Both the position numbers and the translations under genes were made by a program. From Gemmatimonadota bacterium (GTDB lineage Bacteria; Gemmatimonadota; Gemmatimonadetes; Gemmatimonadales; Gemmatimonadaceae), in NCBI GenBank assembly GCA_021299375.1, contig JAJTGR010000033.1, forward strand, positions 62,001 to 126,000: a stretch of 64,000 bases of DNA. Reading direction: 5' to 3'. Below are positions 8,676-16,141 of the stretch, in pieces (the first letter of the stretch is position 1; each line of letters opens with the position of its first letter). Under the pieces are notes generated by a model. That model saw only the letters and a list, made by a program, of their open reading frames with translations, was not told the origin of the DNA and ran no database searches.

Positions 8676-10100
8676 TCAGGGGGGAGCCCTGTCCGGCGCC
8701 ATCGTCAGCCGGCGATGCAGCGTCGTGATCGCGCCCCCCCAGTCCAACGGCGCCGGTTGTCGGATCAAGCGGACACTCGGGTACCAGGGCGTACGATCCC
8801 CGGAGAGCCCCCATCGCCAATCGGGAGAAAACGGCAGCAGCACCCACGTCGGGCAGCCCATGGCCCCCGCGAGGTGCGCGAGGCTGGTGTCCACGCTCAC
8901 GACGCCGTCGAGCGTCGCGAGCAGGGCCGCCGTGTCCATCCAGTCGCGGCAGGGGGGCATGGGCGCAATCGGGAGGCCCCCGGGCACCGGGACATCGTGC
9001 TGCAGCGATACCCAGTCCACGCCCGGCAGGCCGACGAGGCGCGCCAGCTCGTCACCAGGCAGGTCGCGCAACACCGTGCCGAGAAACTCGGGATTGCCCT
9101 GCCAGACCACGCCCAACCGACGCGGCGTCCGCGCCTGGCCCCCGTCCGGCGCGACCGGCTGGGCCTGCAGGTACGGCATACGCTCGCTGGCCACGTCGTC
9201 ATCGAGCCCGAGACGGTACGGGAGGGAGAGGAGGGGGACGGACCACTCCGCAGCTGGCCCGTCGTCGGGCGGTCCTACCGGTAGGCCATTGGCCTGCAGG
9301 AGTCGCGTCAACGAAGGGGCCGCGGCGACCCACACCTGGCCGGCGCCGCGCTCCATCAGGCGTGGCACATACCGCAGGAAGTGAAACTGGTCGCCGAACC
9401 CCTGCTCGGCGCACACCACGATCCGCTGTCCCTTGAGCGGTTCGCCGTGCCACTCCCGGGTGCCGGGCCACGGGGCGGGGCGTCGCCGCGCCTCGAACAA
9501 CGCCCAGCCACGGGCATTCGGTCGCGCCATCAGCGAGGCGAACGCCTGCTGACGCCTGGTGATGGCATGATCGGGGCGCATGGCTGCCGCGCGGGCCAGC
9601 CAGTGTTCGGCCGTCGCCAGATCGCCGAGCGCGTATCGGATCTGGCCGGCCGTGAGCAGCACGGTCGGGTCGTCCGGCGCGAGGGCGAGGGCGCGCTCCG
9701 CGTGGAGCCACGCCGCCTGTGGATCCCCGGTGGCCCGGGTCGCGCTGGCGAGTGCGCCCCACGCCGCGGCATCCCGGGGACGAGCCGTCGCGACTCGCTC
9801 GAAGCAGTCCCGCGCCTCACGCGGTGCCCCCTGATCCAGCAGCGCCGAGCCCAGTTCGAAGAGCGCCGGGATTTCGGTGGGATCGGCATGCCGCCACGCC
9901 GCAAGGAACGCCTCGCGCGCCCGAGCCCTCCGCCCACCCAGCTGCCAGGCGCGTCCCGTCATCTGGTGCAGGAGCGCCAGGCCGGGGAACGCGGCGGCGG
10001 CCCGCGCAAAGGTCTCGGCCGCCTCCTCGTAACGCCCGGCCTCGAGGGCCATCTGACCGGCGGCGAGGAGGTCGGGGAGCTGCGACGCCGGGTCGCTCAT
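8676..10100 (-). CDS. TPR protein with GT9-like glycosyltransferase domain (candidate flagellin glycosyltransferase 2)
   Basis: This second TPR-transferase has 474 residues from the ATG at 10100. TPR-like units fill about residues 1-180 (GQMALEAGRYEEAAETFARA, then GDPQAAWLHAERALALAPDD). The C-terminal half has QRIVVCAEQGFGDQFHFLRY and VVSVDTSLAHLAGAMGCPTW, closely matching the equivalent segments of the neighbouring paralogue. The frame stays open to 10259, but that longer start would run through the flagellin promoter, so I prefer 10100, although no ribosome site is clear there. It is transcribed divergently from flagellin, with 180 bp between the two starts. As with Caulobacter FlmG, flagellin is the probable substrate; two paralogues may act on different sites or add successive sugars. 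Confidence 0.75.
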   Translation of the reverse strand: MSDPASQLPDLLAAGQMALEAGRYEEAAETFARAAAAFPGLALLHQMTGRAWQLGGRRARAREAFLAAWRHADPTEIPALFELGSALLDQGAPREARDCFERVATARPRDAAAWGALASATRATGDPQAAWLHAERALALAPDDPTVLLTAGQIRYALGDLATAEHWLARAAAMRPDHAITRRQQAFASLMARPNARGWALFEARRRPAPWPGTREWHGEPLKGQRIVVCAEQGFGDQFHFLRYVPRLMERGAGQVWVAAAPSLTRLLQANGLPVGPPDDGPAAEWSVPLLSLPYRLGLDDDVASERMPYLQAQPVAPDGGQARTPRRLGVVWQGNPEFLGTVLRDLPGDELARLVGLPGVDWVSLQHDVPVPGGLPIAPMPPCRDWMDTAALLATLDGVVSVDTSLAHLAGAMGCPTWVLLPFSPDWRWGLSGDRTPWYPSVRLIRQPAPLDWGGAITTLHRRLTMAPDRAPP

Positions 10101-10172
10101 GCGAAACGCGGCAAACACGGGCCGGGCATGTGACGAAATGTGCTGGAAAGCCGGGAGAAATGCGGGACGCGC

Positions 10173-10199
10173 TAAAGGTTTCGCGACCGCCACCGAGAC
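10173..10199 (+). promoter_or_regulatory. Sigma-28 (FliA) type promoter of flagellin
   Basis: The elements TAAAGGTT and ACCGAGAC are separated by 11 bases, close to the FliA consensus TAAAGTTT-N11-GCCGATAA. The site ends 81 nt before the flagellin ATG. Its -10 is weaker than in the other three FliA-type sites of this window, and its spacing is one base shorter. Confidence 0.6.
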
Positions 10200-10280
10200 T
10201 GATGCGGTGACTGGGACCCCGATCGTCGGACCCAGAAGGGGCACGGACGCCCCGGACATCCCATCACGGAGGATACACGC

Positions 10281-11054
10281 ATGCGTATCAACACCAACGT
10301 CGGCGCGCTGACCGCTTCCCGCAACATCTTCGTCAACCAGATGGCGACGGAAGGCAGCATGCGGAAGCTCAGCTCGGGTCTTCGCATCAGCCGCGCGGCG
10401 GACGACGCGGCCGGTATGTCGATCGCCAACAAGCTGCGTACGCAGAGCCGTTCGCTCAACCAGGCGGCGGCGAACGCCGAGCAGGGCAACGCCATGCTCC
10501 AGATCGCGGAAGGCGCGGCCCAGACCATTCAGCGCATTCTCGAGCGTCAGAAGGAGCTCGTCACGCAGAAGCTGAACGGCACCAGCAGCAGCACGACCAC
10601 GGACACGGTCGAGAGCGAAATCGGCAAGCTCTCGGCGGAAGTGGAGCGCATCATCAACATCACCACGTTCCAGGGGTCCTCGGTCTTCGGTTCGCTGGCG
10701 TTCCAGGTGGCTGAGCAGGATTCGGACGGGACGGTCACGATTGATGCCGGTCTGGCCGTTGCCGACGTGAGCCTGGCCGACAGCGCCAGCCTGCAGGATG
10801 TCGACGACGCGATGGACGCCATCAACGAGACCCTCGCGAACATCGGTGCCGGCCAGAACGTGCTGGACTACGTCACGCAGAACCTCAAGTCCACCGTGGT
10901 GAACCTCCGCGCGGCGGAATCGACCATCCGCGACGTGGACATGGCCGAGGAGATGGCCACCTTCACCAAGAACAACATCCTGCAGCAGGCGGCGCAGGCG
11001 ATGCTGTCGCAGGCGAACCAGGGAGCACAGGGCGTCCTGTCGCTCTTGCGGTAA
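10281..11054 (+). CDS. fliC: Flagellin (filament subunit)
   Basis: This 257-residue protein has the conserved N-terminal D0/D1 helices (MRINTNVGALTASRN, then LSSGLRISRAADDAAGMSIA) and a C-terminal half ending TKNNILQQAAQAMLSQANQ and VLSLLR. That is the full flagellin signature. It is short for a flagellin: the surface D2/D3 region is almost absent, leaving only a Ser/Thr-rich stretch around residues 99-107 (GTSSSTTTDT) and an Asp/Ala-rich segment near 150-175. GGAGG stands eight bases before the ATG. It is exported by the flagellar type III system and polymerises outside the cell. The upstream sigma-28 promoter and downstream hairpin make it a single-gene unit. The Ser/Thr stretch could be an O-glycosylation site for the neighbouring TPR transferases (inference). 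Confidence 0.97.
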   Translation: MRINTNVGALTASRNIFVNQMATEGSMRKLSSGLRISRAADDAAGMSIANKLRTQSRSLNQAAANAEQGNAMLQIAEGAAQTIQRILERQKELVTQKLNGTSSSTTTDTVESEIGKLSAEVERIINITTFQGSSVFGSLAFQVAEQDSDGTVTIDAGLAVADVSLADSASLQDVDDAMDAINETLANIGAGQNVLDYVTQNLKSTVVNLRAAESTIRDVDMAEEMATFTKNNILQQAAQAMLSQANQGAQGVLSLLR

Positions 11055-11081
11055 GGTAGGCGGTTCCCTTCGCAGTGAACG

Positions 11082-11112
11082 ACCCCGGGGTTGGCTTGGC
11101 CAACCCCGGGGT
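11082..11112 (+). terminator. Strong hairpin between flagellin and fliD
   Basis: A perfect 14-bp stem (ACCCCGGGGTTGGC with its complement) encloses a TTG loop, 27 nt after the flagellin stop. There is no T-run after it. It would end or attenuate the abundant flagellin transcript and protect its 3' end, while allowing some read-through into fliD. Confidence 0.8.
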
Positions 11113-11143
11113 ATGGCCTTAGTGACGTGACGGAGAGGACGGC

Positions 11144-13207
11144 ATGACCACCATCAACTTCAGCGGGCTGAGTTCGAGCATCCAATGGGGTGACGTCGTC
11201 GACTCGACGATCAAAGCCATGGAAGCGCGGAGCGTGCAGCCGCTGACCACGCAGATCGAGCGACGTGCCGCGCAGAAGGCGGCGTGGAACACGTTCCGGA
11301 CACTCGTCGATAACCTGAACAGCAGCGCCTTGGCACTGCGTCGTCCGGGGATTGGCGGATTCACGACGATGGTGCCCACGAGCCCGGCCACGGGTCGGGC
11401 CCTGCTGACGGCCACGGCCAATTCGGCGGCCACGCCCGGCAAGAGCCGGGTGGAAGTCCTGCAGCTGGCCGATGCGGCGAAGCTGTCGGGTGGCTCCGTC
11501 GCCGACGTGAATGCTGCGCGCAACCTGACGGGCGCCTTTTCGATCAACGGCACACAGATTGCCATTGACCCGGCGGATTCGCTGCGCGCCATTCAGGCCA
11601 AGATCAACAGCGCCAACTCCGGCGCCACCCCCACGGGCGTCACGGCGTCCATCGTGAGCGAGGGGCCAACGGCCGGTCGGCTCGTGCTGACGTCTACGTC
11701 GGGCAGCGCCAATGCGATTCAGCTCACGGATGGCACCGGTGGCATGGCCCGCGAACTCGGGCTGCTCGACACGCGCTCGAAGCCCATCTCGTCGGCCGTG
11801 CAGTCGGTGGCGGCCGCCATGGGCATGTCGGTGTGGCCCCAGCCGGCGCAGATCCGCGTGGGCAGCACGGTGATCACCGCCGACCTTTCCACCGATTCGC
11901 TGGCGGCGATCGCTGCGCGCATCAATGCGGCGGGTGGTGCGGCGTCGGTCGAGTCGGAGCAATACGGAAGCGAAACCCGGTTCCGGCTCGCGGTCGACGG
12001 CAACGTATCGGCCATGGACGGGGACGCCGATTCGGCCGATATCGTGGCGGCACTCGGCTTTGCGGCCGGGCAGCCGGGACGCGTTCCGCAGACGGTCCAG
12101 TCGCCGCTGCTCACCAGCGCGGGCGGCGGGGCCGCCACGGCCGCCACGGCGCTCACGGCGCTCGGAGTCGACGGCACACCGACCGGGCTCGCGGCGGGGG
12201 ATGCCATCAACATTCGTGGCGTGCGTGGTGACGGCACATCCGTCAACTTCGGCCTGATCGTGCAGCCTGGCGATACCGTGCAGACGCTGCTCGAGCGGTT
12301 CAACGATCCGGTGACCGGCCTCAAGAGCGGAGCGCGCACGGCCACGGCCAGCCTTGGCCCTGATGGCCGCATTCGGGTGACCGACGATACCGGCGGCCCC
12401 TCGAAGCTGTCGTTCTCGATGAGCATCACGCGCGCCGACGGCAGCACCGCCCCCATCGGCAGCACCACCGTGTCGGTCGCTGGCCGCAGTCGCGCGCTGC
12501 AAGAAGGGAAGCAGGCCATCGTCCTGGTGGATGGCCGTGAGGTGCGCCGTGCGTCCAACACCATCTCCGACGCCATCGCTGGTGTCACCCTCAACCTCAC
12601 CAACGCCGAGCCGGGGACGACCATCGACGTCACGGTGGATCGCGACCGGGCGACGGCGGAGGACACCATCCAGAAGTTCGCGGACGCGTTCAACGCGATC
12701 CGCCGGTTCTTCGACGAGCAGCGGCAGCCGGACAGCCCGCTGTATGCCAACTCCTCGCTGCGCCGGGTCGTGGACTCGTTCACGGATGCCCTGCGCACCA
12801 GCGTGTCGACGAACGCGACCTACCGCTCGCTCGCCGTGTCCGGTCTCGCGCTCGATCGCAATGGCCTCCTCACGGTGAACAAGGACACCGTGTCGAAAGC
12901 CCTCGCCGAGAAGCCGGAAGAACTCGAAGCCCTGTTCGGCTTCTCCGGCGTAGGGACGGCCTTTGTGACCGCTACCGACAACGCGACGCGGTTCAGCACC
13001 GGGACCATCGCCACCCAGCTCACGAGTATCGACTCCAGCACGCTGACGCTGCGTCGTCGCGAAGGTGAGGCCAGGAGCCGGCTCGACGTCCGCCGTGAGC
13101 AGCTCGTCCAGCAGTACACCCGCATGGAGGAGGTGGTGTCCCGACTCAGGGCCCAGAGTAGCTCCCTGCTCGGCTCCCTCGGCGCACTTCAGACCAAGGA
13201 TCGGTGA
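11144..13207 (+). CDS. fliD: Flagellar hook-associated protein 2 (filament cap)
   Basis: This 687-residue protein begins TTINFSGLSSSIQWGDVVDSTI, the conserved FliD N-terminus, and ends in heptad-rich helices (QYTRMEEVVSRLRAQSSSLLGSL) that form the D0 coiled coil of the cap. Between them are beta-rich domains with repeated AxxINAA and VNTA-type segments. A RSLAVSGLALDRNGLLTVN element near residue 565 is typical of the FliD C-terminal domain. The protein caps the growing filament and folds exported flagellin. GGAGAGG lies eight bases upstream of the ATG. It is longer than E. coli FliD (468 residues), as is common outside Enterobacteria. A fliS-type chaperone gene follows after 56 bp. Confidence 0.93.
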   Translation: MTTINFSGLSSSIQWGDVVDSTIKAMEARSVQPLTTQIERRAAQKAAWNTFRTLVDNLNSSALALRRPGIGGFTTMVPTSPATGRALLTATANSAATPGKSRVEVLQLADAAKLSGGSVADVNAARNLTGAFSINGTQIAIDPADSLRAIQAKINSANSGATPTGVTASIVSEGPTAGRLVLTSTSGSANAIQLTDGTGGMARELGLLDTRSKPISSAVQSVAAAMGMSVWPQPAQIRVGSTVITADLSTDSLAAIAARINAAGGAASVESEQYGSETRFRLAVDGNVSAMDGDADSADIVAALGFAAGQPGRVPQTVQSPLLTSAGGGAATAATALTALGVDGTPTGLAAGDAINIRGVRGDGTSVNFGLIVQPGDTVQTLLERFNDPVTGLKSGARTATASLGPDGRIRVTDDTGGPSKLSFSMSITRADGSTAPIGSTTVSVAGRSRALQEGKQAIVLVDGREVRRASNTISDAIAGVTLNLTNAEPGTTIDVTVDRDRATAEDTIQKFADAFNAIRRFFDEQRQPDSPLYANSSLRRVVDSFTDALRTSVSTNATYRSLAVSGLALDRNGLLTVNKDTVSKALAEKPEELEALFGFSGVGTAFVTATDNATRFSTGTIATQLTSIDSSTLTLRRREGEARSRLDVRREQLVQQYTRMEEVVSRLRAQSSSLLGSLGALQTKDR

Positions 13208-13263
13208 CCGATACTCCGCAGTAGCGCAGCATCGATCCCTCCTCGACTCAACACCCTGCCCCA

Positions 13264-13674
13264 ATGTCCTACGCCAGCCAGACGTCGTCGTATCGCGAGA
13301 TGGAAATTCATTCGGCGTCGCCCGAGCGTCTCCTGGTCATCGTGTTCGAGCAGCTGGTGGTCAACCTCGAGCGGGCCCGCCTCGCGATGGAGCGCCACGA
13401 CATCGAGCTGCGCGTGGTTTCGCTCACCCGGGCACGCAACCTCGTGGCGGAACTGCTTGCGACGCTCGACTTCGAGCAGGGTGGGGCGATCGCGGTGGAG
13501 CTGGCCAACCTGTATCAGTTCATGCTGATGGCGCTGGTCGACGTCGGGACTCGACGGGACGTGGTCACCATGCGCAAGCTGGTGAACATCGCGTCGCACT
13601 TGCGCGACGGATTCATCGGAGCGGCGCAGCAGCTCGCGGCCGAAGGCGCCACCGGGCGCCGGCGGTCGGCATGA
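13264..13674 (+). CDS. fliS: Flagellin export chaperone FliS
   Basis: This 136-residue protein is an all-helical member of the FliS family. The diagnostic region is HSASPERLLVIVFEQLVVNLERAR (in part ASPERLLVIVFEQLV), equivalent to the ASPEKLIxMLYDGAI motif that contacts flagellin, and the length matches. It binds the C-terminal D0 helix of flagellin in the cytoplasm and prevents premature polymerisation. It follows fliD by 56 bp and overlaps the next gene by four bases (ATGA). An ACCGATAC sequence at 13207-13214 resembles the -10 of the FliA sites of this window, but no -35 is seen, so separate transcription is unproven. Confidence 0.92.
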   Translation: MSYASQTSSYREMEIHSASPERLLVIVFEQLVVNLERARLAMERHDIELRVVSLTRARNLVAELLATLDFEQGGAIAVELANLYQFMLMALVDVGTRRDVVTMRKLVNIASHLRDGFIGAAQQLAAEGATGRRRSA

Positions 13675-14180
13675 GCCAGCGCCATCCGGTCGCGCCGTTG
13701 CAGCGGGAGACGTCGTCGTCGACGGCGGCGCCCGAGGCCGCCACCGCTGCGGCTGATCGCTCGGCGGTGGCACGCGAAGCCCTGGCCCTGTGTGCCGGCG
13801 CCGATGCGCTGGCCCGTGAGGCCGAGTCCGTGATCGCCTCCCGCACCAACGAGGACCGGCTTCTCGCCGTGCTTGAACGGCGGGATGAACTGGTGCAGGA
13901 CCTTGCCGAGCAGCTGGCCCTCCTGCGATTCGAGCGGCCACGCGCCGACAGTCCCCTGTTGGCGGACACCGAGCGGTTGGTGGCGGCGGCAGATGCGGTC
14001 GTGGACGAGGTGTGCGCGGCCGTCTCGGCGACGCAGCGGCGGACCCTCGATCTTGCGGCGCGGATGGCCCGCCGGACCGAGGAGATCCGTGCCGAACTGG
14101 ACGAGGTGCAGCGGGCCGTCACCGCCAGTGTCGGCTATGGCATCGGATCGGCTCCCCACTTCGTCGATCGGGTGCGCTGA
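13671..14180 (+). CDS. Putative FlgN-like flagellar chaperone
   Basis: This 169-residue, mostly helical protein starts with an ATG that overlaps the fliS stop (ATGA). A low-complexity Ala/Ser/Thr head of about 35 residues is followed by long charged helices such as VLERRDELVQDLAEQL and RRTEEIRAELDEVQRAV. FlgN and FliT chaperones have this coiled-coil character, and a gene of this kind commonly follows fliS or flgM. I see no diagnostic motif, so the name rests on context, length and helical content. Its position between fliS and flgM strongly supports a flagellar role, probably chaperoning hook-associated proteins FlgK/FlgL. Confidence 0.65.
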   Translation: MSQRHPVAPLQRETSSSTAAPEAATAAADRSAVAREALALCAGADALAREAESVIASRTNEDRLLAVLERRDELVQDLAEQLALLRFERPRADSPLLADTERLVAAADAVVDEVCAAVSATQRRTLDLAARMARRTEEIRAELDEVQRAVTASVGYGIGSAPHFVDRVR

Positions 14181-14182
14181 CC

Positions 14183-14521
14183 ATGCCCGGTCAGCCCGAA
14201 CGCTTCGACCACCTGCTGCAGCAGAAGCTCGACGAGCTCGATGCCGCGGCGGCGGAGGAAGCGTGGCTGGAGGTCGACGCCGTGGAGCAGCTCCGACTGC
14301 GGGCCGCCCACCTGGTCACGGGCGAAGAGGGGCGACGCTGGCCGACCGGGGCCGCCGTGCAGTTTCAGCAGGACCCAGGGGCCCAGCGGCCGGCGCCCCC
14401 GGTACTCGACATCCGCTACCCCGCGCGTCGGGCGGCCGAGCCGGTGGCCGGGGGCGGTGCAGAGACTTCCCCTCAGCGACCGGGGCGTGGCATTCCGCGA
14501 TCTGGAACACCGTCGCAGTAA
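14183..14521 (+). CDS. Hypothetical protein between FlgN-like gene and flgM
   Basis: A frame of 112 codons starts with the ATG at 14183, two bases after the preceding stop (TGACCATG). The first half is helical and acidic (FDHLLQQKLDELDAAAAEEAW, read here as KLDELDAAAAEEAWLEVDAV). The second half is Pro/Arg/Gly-rich and looks disordered. I do not recognise a family. The tight spacing suggests it is co-translated with the FlgN-like gene. Its TAA stop lies inside the -35 element of the flgM promoter, so the frame ends exactly where the next unit's control region begins. The composition of the second half leaves some doubt that it is a real gene. Confidence 0.45.
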   Translation: MPGQPERFDHLLQQKLDELDAAAAEEAWLEVDAVEQLRLRAAHLVTGEEGRRWPTGAAVQFQQDPGAQRPAPPVLDIRYPARRAAEPVAGGGAETSPQRPGRGIPRSGTPSQ

Positions 14522-14546
14522 AGTTTCCCGGCGATGCTGCCGATAG
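14519..14546 (+). promoter_or_regulatory. Sigma-28 (FliA) promoter of flgM-cheY-cheZ
   Basis: TAAAGTTT and GCCGATAG are separated by 12 bases. Fifteen of the sixteen element positions match the enterobacterial FliA consensus TAAAGTTT/GCCGATAA, the closest match of the four sites in this window. The site lies 26 nt before the flgM ATG, and its first three bases are the stop codon of the preceding frame. FlgM, the anti-sigma-28 factor, would be under its own target's control, as in enteric bacteria. Confidence 0.85.
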
Positions 14547-14572
14547 TCCCATGTTGAGGAGGAGGAAACCCC

Positions 14573-14857
14573 ATGAAGATCAACGGCTACATCGATTCCC
14601 TGCGTCCGACGCCGGCGAGCACCCCTGCCGTCCAGCGTTCGACTCAGGACGTCCCAGCAGTATCGGCCCCGCGGCCGGTCAAGTCGGACTCGGTCCAGAT
14701 CTCGGAGGCGGGCCGGCGTCTGAACGCCGAAGCGCGCGAGGCGCTCGACCCCGAGCGGGTGACCGAGTTGCGGCAAAAGGTCCTGTCCGGCGCCTACAAC
14801 ACCCTCGACGTGGTGGATCAGGTGGCTCGACGCATTCTCACGCGTGGCGACCTCTAG
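14573..14857 (+). CDS. flgM: Anti-sigma-28 factor FlgM
   Basis: The 94-residue length and layout match FlgM: an unstructured N-terminal half, SDSVQISEAGRRL at about 42-54, and a C-terminal helical part (VTELRQKVLSGAYNTLDVV) that in known FlgM binds sigma-28. FlgM holds FliA inactive until the hook-basal body is complete and is then exported through it. AGGAGGAGG lies seven bases before the ATG. The near-perfect sigma-28 promoter immediately upstream predicts autoregulation: FliA makes its own inhibitor. cheY follows after 42 bp. Confidence 0.92.
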   Translation: MKINGYIDSLRPTPASTPAVQRSTQDVPAVSAPRPVKSDSVQISEAGRRLNAEAREALDPERVTELRQKVLSGAYNTLDVVDQVARRILTRGDL

Positions 14858-14899
14858 TCGCGGCGCCAACCCTTCCGGCCACTCCAGGAGATCGGCGGC

Positions 14900-15271
14900 A
14901 TGAAGTTCCTTGTGGTGGACGACTCGGCGACCATGCGTCGAATCGTCATCAATTCGCTCCAGCGCATCGGCTACAACGACACGGTCGAAGCCGGCGATGG
15001 GCAGGAAGCGCTGGCCAAGTTCGACGCGTCCATCGGGTTCGTGATCACCGACTGGAACATGCCGAACATGACCGGCACCGAGTTCACCAAGGTCCTGCGC
15101 GCCCGTGCCGACGGACGCCAGATCCCGGTCCTCATGGTCACCGCCCGCTCGGTCAAGGAAGATATCCTGACCGCGATGGAAGCCGGCGTGAACAACTACA
15201 TCGTCAAGCCCTTCACCCCCCAGGTCCTCAAGGAGAAGATCGACGCGCTCCTGCCTGCGGCGGCTGCCTGA
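14900..15271 (+). CDS. cheY: Chemotaxis response regulator CheY
   Basis: This 123-residue, single-domain receiver has all key positions: D7-D8 (VVDDS), phosphorylated D51 in TDWNMPNMTG, T81 and K103 (VKPF). Phospho-CheY binds the flagellar switch (FliM) to change rotation. The DWNMP sequence is that of true chemotaxis CheY proteins. AGGAG is placed ten bases upstream of the ATG. It sits between flgM and cheZ with short gaps and is probably transcribed from the sigma-28 promoter at 14519. A second receiver gene, at 20492, has different motifs. Confidence 0.95.
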   Translation: MKFLVVDDSATMRRIVINSLQRIGYNDTVEAGDGQEALAKFDASIGFVITDWNMPNMTGTEFTKVLRARADGRQIPVLMVTARSVKEDILTAMEAGVNNYIVKPFTPQVLKEKIDALLPAAAA

Positions 15272-15283
15272 GGACATGAGCCA

Positions 15284-15964
15284 ATGAGTGACACCCGTGC
15301 CCAAGCGGCATACCACGACTCCGAAGCGGCGCTCCGCCTGGTGGACAAGGAGCTGGACCAGCTCCGTGAAACTCCCGCCGCTGCGCAGCGTCTCATCATG
15401 GTCAGCCTCGCCGACCTGCCGCAGATCCTCGAGCGTGCCAACAGTCAGATTCGGGAAGTGCTCACGCACCTTCGCGAGACGCGGCAGGCCATCCAGTCCA
15501 CGACGCTCGACAAGATCCAGACCACGCACGACAAGCTCAAGGAAGTGACGTCGGCCACCGAGGATGCCGCGACCAACATCATGGACGCCTGCGACCGGGC
15601 CAACCAGATCGTGGATGAACTCGATGCCGTCGATGCCGCCGAGGTGCCGGATCGGCAGCGGGCGACCGACCTTCGGGCCACCTTGCGCGACGAGCTCTTC
15701 ATGATGATGGGCGCGCTGCAGTTCCAGGACATCACCTCGCAGCAGCTCACCCATGCTTCGTCGATGCTGATCGACATGGAGTCCCGGCTGGCGGACATCT
15801 CGAAGCTCTTCGACTCGAGCATTTCGCCCGACCGTCCCCTTGCGTCGATGCGCGGGGCACCAGACGAGAAGACCTACGATCCGAATGCGACGATCCGCAA
15901 CGCCGAACAGCGGCAGCATCTTGTCGACGAGATCTTCACCACGGTGAAGGCCGGCGCGGCCTGA
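15284..15964 (+). CDS. cheZ: CheY-P phosphatase CheZ
   Basis: This 226-residue helical protein carries the CheZ active-site block ELFMMMGALQFQDITSQQL. D149 and Q153 align with the catalytic D143 and Q147 of E. coli CheZ. The long N-terminal helices and a C-terminal tail (NATIRNAEQRQHLVDEIF) fit the four-helix hairpin dimer plus CheY-binding peptide. It speeds loss of phosphate from CheY-P. It follows cheY by 12 bp, supporting the assignment. CheZ is best known from Proteobacteria; here it coexists with a CheX-like phosphatase gene at 20868. A hydrophobic membrane segment is absent. Confidence 0.92.
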   Translation: MSDTRAQAAYHDSEAALRLVDKELDQLRETPAAAQRLIMVSLADLPQILERANSQIREVLTHLRETRQAIQSTTLDKIQTTHDKLKEVTSATEDAATNIMDACDRANQIVDELDAVDAAEVPDRQRATDLRATLRDELFMMMGALQFQDITSQQLTHASSMLIDMESRLADISKLFDSSISPDRPLASMRGAPDEKTYDPNATIRNAEQRQHLVDEIFTTVKAGAA

Positions 15965-16052
15965 TCGCCGAGCGCCCTTGCTCACTCAACGGCCCGCACA
16001 AGCATGTGAGGGCCGTTCGTGTCTGCGGGACCGACAACACCGAGGTCGGTGG

Positions 16053-16080
16053 TAAACCTCCGGCGGGGTCGGCCCGATAC
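16053..16080 (+). promoter_or_regulatory. Sigma-28 (FliA) promoter of cheA
   Basis: TAAACCTC and CCCGATAC are separated by 12 bases, the same spacing as at flgM and cheW. Ten of the sixteen element positions match the FliA consensus, including the TAAA and CCGATA cores. It lies in the 177-bp gap after cheZ and ends 61 nt before the GTG at 16142, which argues that cheA starts at that GTG and not at upstream codons. Confidence 0.68.
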
Positions 16081-16141
16081 TGCCCACCGAGGCGAGTGTC
16101 CGCGTGGACGCTCCCGTCGAGACCTTCCTGCGCCATTGCCC

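Noticed and set aside
10101-10280. Sigma-54 promoter for TPR-glycosyltransferase 2
   Set aside because: No GG/GC pair at the required spacing was found on the minus strand in this gap.
13207-13214. ACCGATAC as a fifth sigma-28 promoter before fliS
   Set aside because: The -10-like element is good but no TAAA-like -35 exists at the right distance.
10868-13264. 798-codon minus-strand frame across flagellin 3' end and fliD
   Set aside because: It covers two clear flagellar genes and has only Arg/His/Gly-rich low-complexity sequence.
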